DNA of 14,680 bases from Oscillospiraceae bacterium (GTDB taxonomy: Bacteria; Bacillota; Clostridia; Oscillospirales; Ruminococcaceae): positions 1 through 14,680 of the forward strand of contig CAAGEB010000149.1 in NCBI GenBank assembly GCA_900768705.1, read 5' to 3'. Below the pieces are notes generated by a model that was not told the origin of the DNA, searched no databases, and saw only the letters and a program-made list of their open reading frames with translations. Below, piece by piece: positions 14,451-14,680 of this stretch (its first letter is position 1; each line of letters starts with the position of its first letter). The translations under genes and the position numbers were made by a program.

Positions 14451-14616
14451 AGGGAACCTCTAAAAACCTCCTTCACGGCAGCTTTTCTATGACTTGCATC
14501 ATCTGCTGCGTTGTCAAACCTTGAAATACATTAAGTATTACTGCGGTTTGACGCCTTACAGCTGATACAAGTCATGTACGAAAATCTGCTCGTGTCCCGG
14601 TTTTTAGAGAACCCCT
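14451..14616. mobile_element. MITE-like long hairpin element
   Basis: The 166-bp segment has 18-bp terminal inverted repeats (14451-14468 and 14599-14616, 15 of 18 matching; both contain CTCTAAAAACC when read inward). Almost the whole interior is self-complementary: GTCAAACC (14513-14520) pairs with GGTTTGAC (14545-14552), GACTTG (14491-14496) with CAAGTC (14568-14573), and AATAC with GTATT at the tip (14525-14539). AAAATAA flanks both ends (14444-14450 and 14617-14623), a possible 7-bp target duplication, although the surroundings are AT-rich. No ORF is present, so it would depend on a transposase elsewhere. As a transcribed hairpin it may also end the thrC transcript. Confidence 0.65.
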
Positions 14617-14665
14617 AAAATAATTACAAATTGTCTCCCACAAGGAGCAAGGAAGGAATTACATT

Positions 14666-14680
14666 ATGGAAATTATTTCA
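14666..14680 (+). CDS. Start of a gene cut by the window edge
   Basis: ATG at 14666 follows a good ribosome site (GGAAGGA at 14651-14657, eight bases away) and reads M-E-I-I-S to the end of the window. Five residues are too few to name a family. It follows the MITE-like element directly, with no clear promoter between. Confidence 0.5.

Noticed and set aside
14593..14621. Promoter read outward from the MITE-like element toward the last gene
   Set aside because: TAAAAT at 14616-14621 could be a -10, but there is no acceptable -35 at the right distance.

Overview
The window looks like a chromosomal segment of a Gram-positive Clostridia bacterium, most like the Ruminococcus/Oscillospiraceae group. 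The basis is gene content and order: deoxyxylulose-independent B6 synthesis (pdxST), a solo ECF S component, cdaA-cdaR followed by a COG2509-type flavoprotein, and the Firmicutes block rplS-lepB-rbgA-rnhB-yraN. Base composition is moderate, Shine-Dalgarno sequences are strong, and promoters are sigma-A-like. This species call is inference from family knowledge, not a database match.

Left part (about 1-2440), minus strand: pdxS and pdxT make pyridoxal 5'-phosphate and are followed by an ECF-transporter S component, probably for a B6 vitamer. The pdxS promoter and the S-component promoter share a conserved 60-bp block, including an identical 21-bp putative operator. They therefore look like one regulon under a single, unseen regulator. 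The extreme left edge carries two 19-bp direct repeats, and part of this sequence recurs in a strong hairpin at about 2397-2434.

Middle (2456-7693), minus strand: trmL, degV, cdaA, cdaR and a FAD-dependent oxidoreductase are packed tightly and read from one good promoter at 7688-7716. CdaA makes cyclic di-AMP and CdaR is its membrane partner. glmM, the usual third gene of this operon, is not present here; the flavoprotein sits directly after cdaR.

At 7688-7763 two nearly identical promoters fire back to back. The rightward one drives a 362-residue protein. It resembles only the ASKHA/DUF4445 part of corrinoid-protein activators (RACo), lacks their ferredoxin domain, and has eroded nucleotide-binding motifs. 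It is the least explained gene in the window.

Right part (8957-14426), plus strand: a promoter and a structured leader of about 210 nt precede rplS, followed by lepB, rbgA, rnhB and yraN (ribosome assembly, secretion and nucleic-acid maintenance), then thrC and a metallophosphoesterase in the same direction with tiny gaps. Downstream lies a 166-bp MITE-like long hairpin with 18-bp terminal inverted repeats and a possible 7-bp target duplication. The window ends in the first codons of another gene.

I saw no CRISPR array, tRNA, rRNA, phage or complete insertion sequence. Most of the window is ordinary core genome. The points worth a second look are the shared B6 operator, the degenerate ASKHA protein, the rplS leader, the two repeat families, and the altered cdaA neighbourhood.
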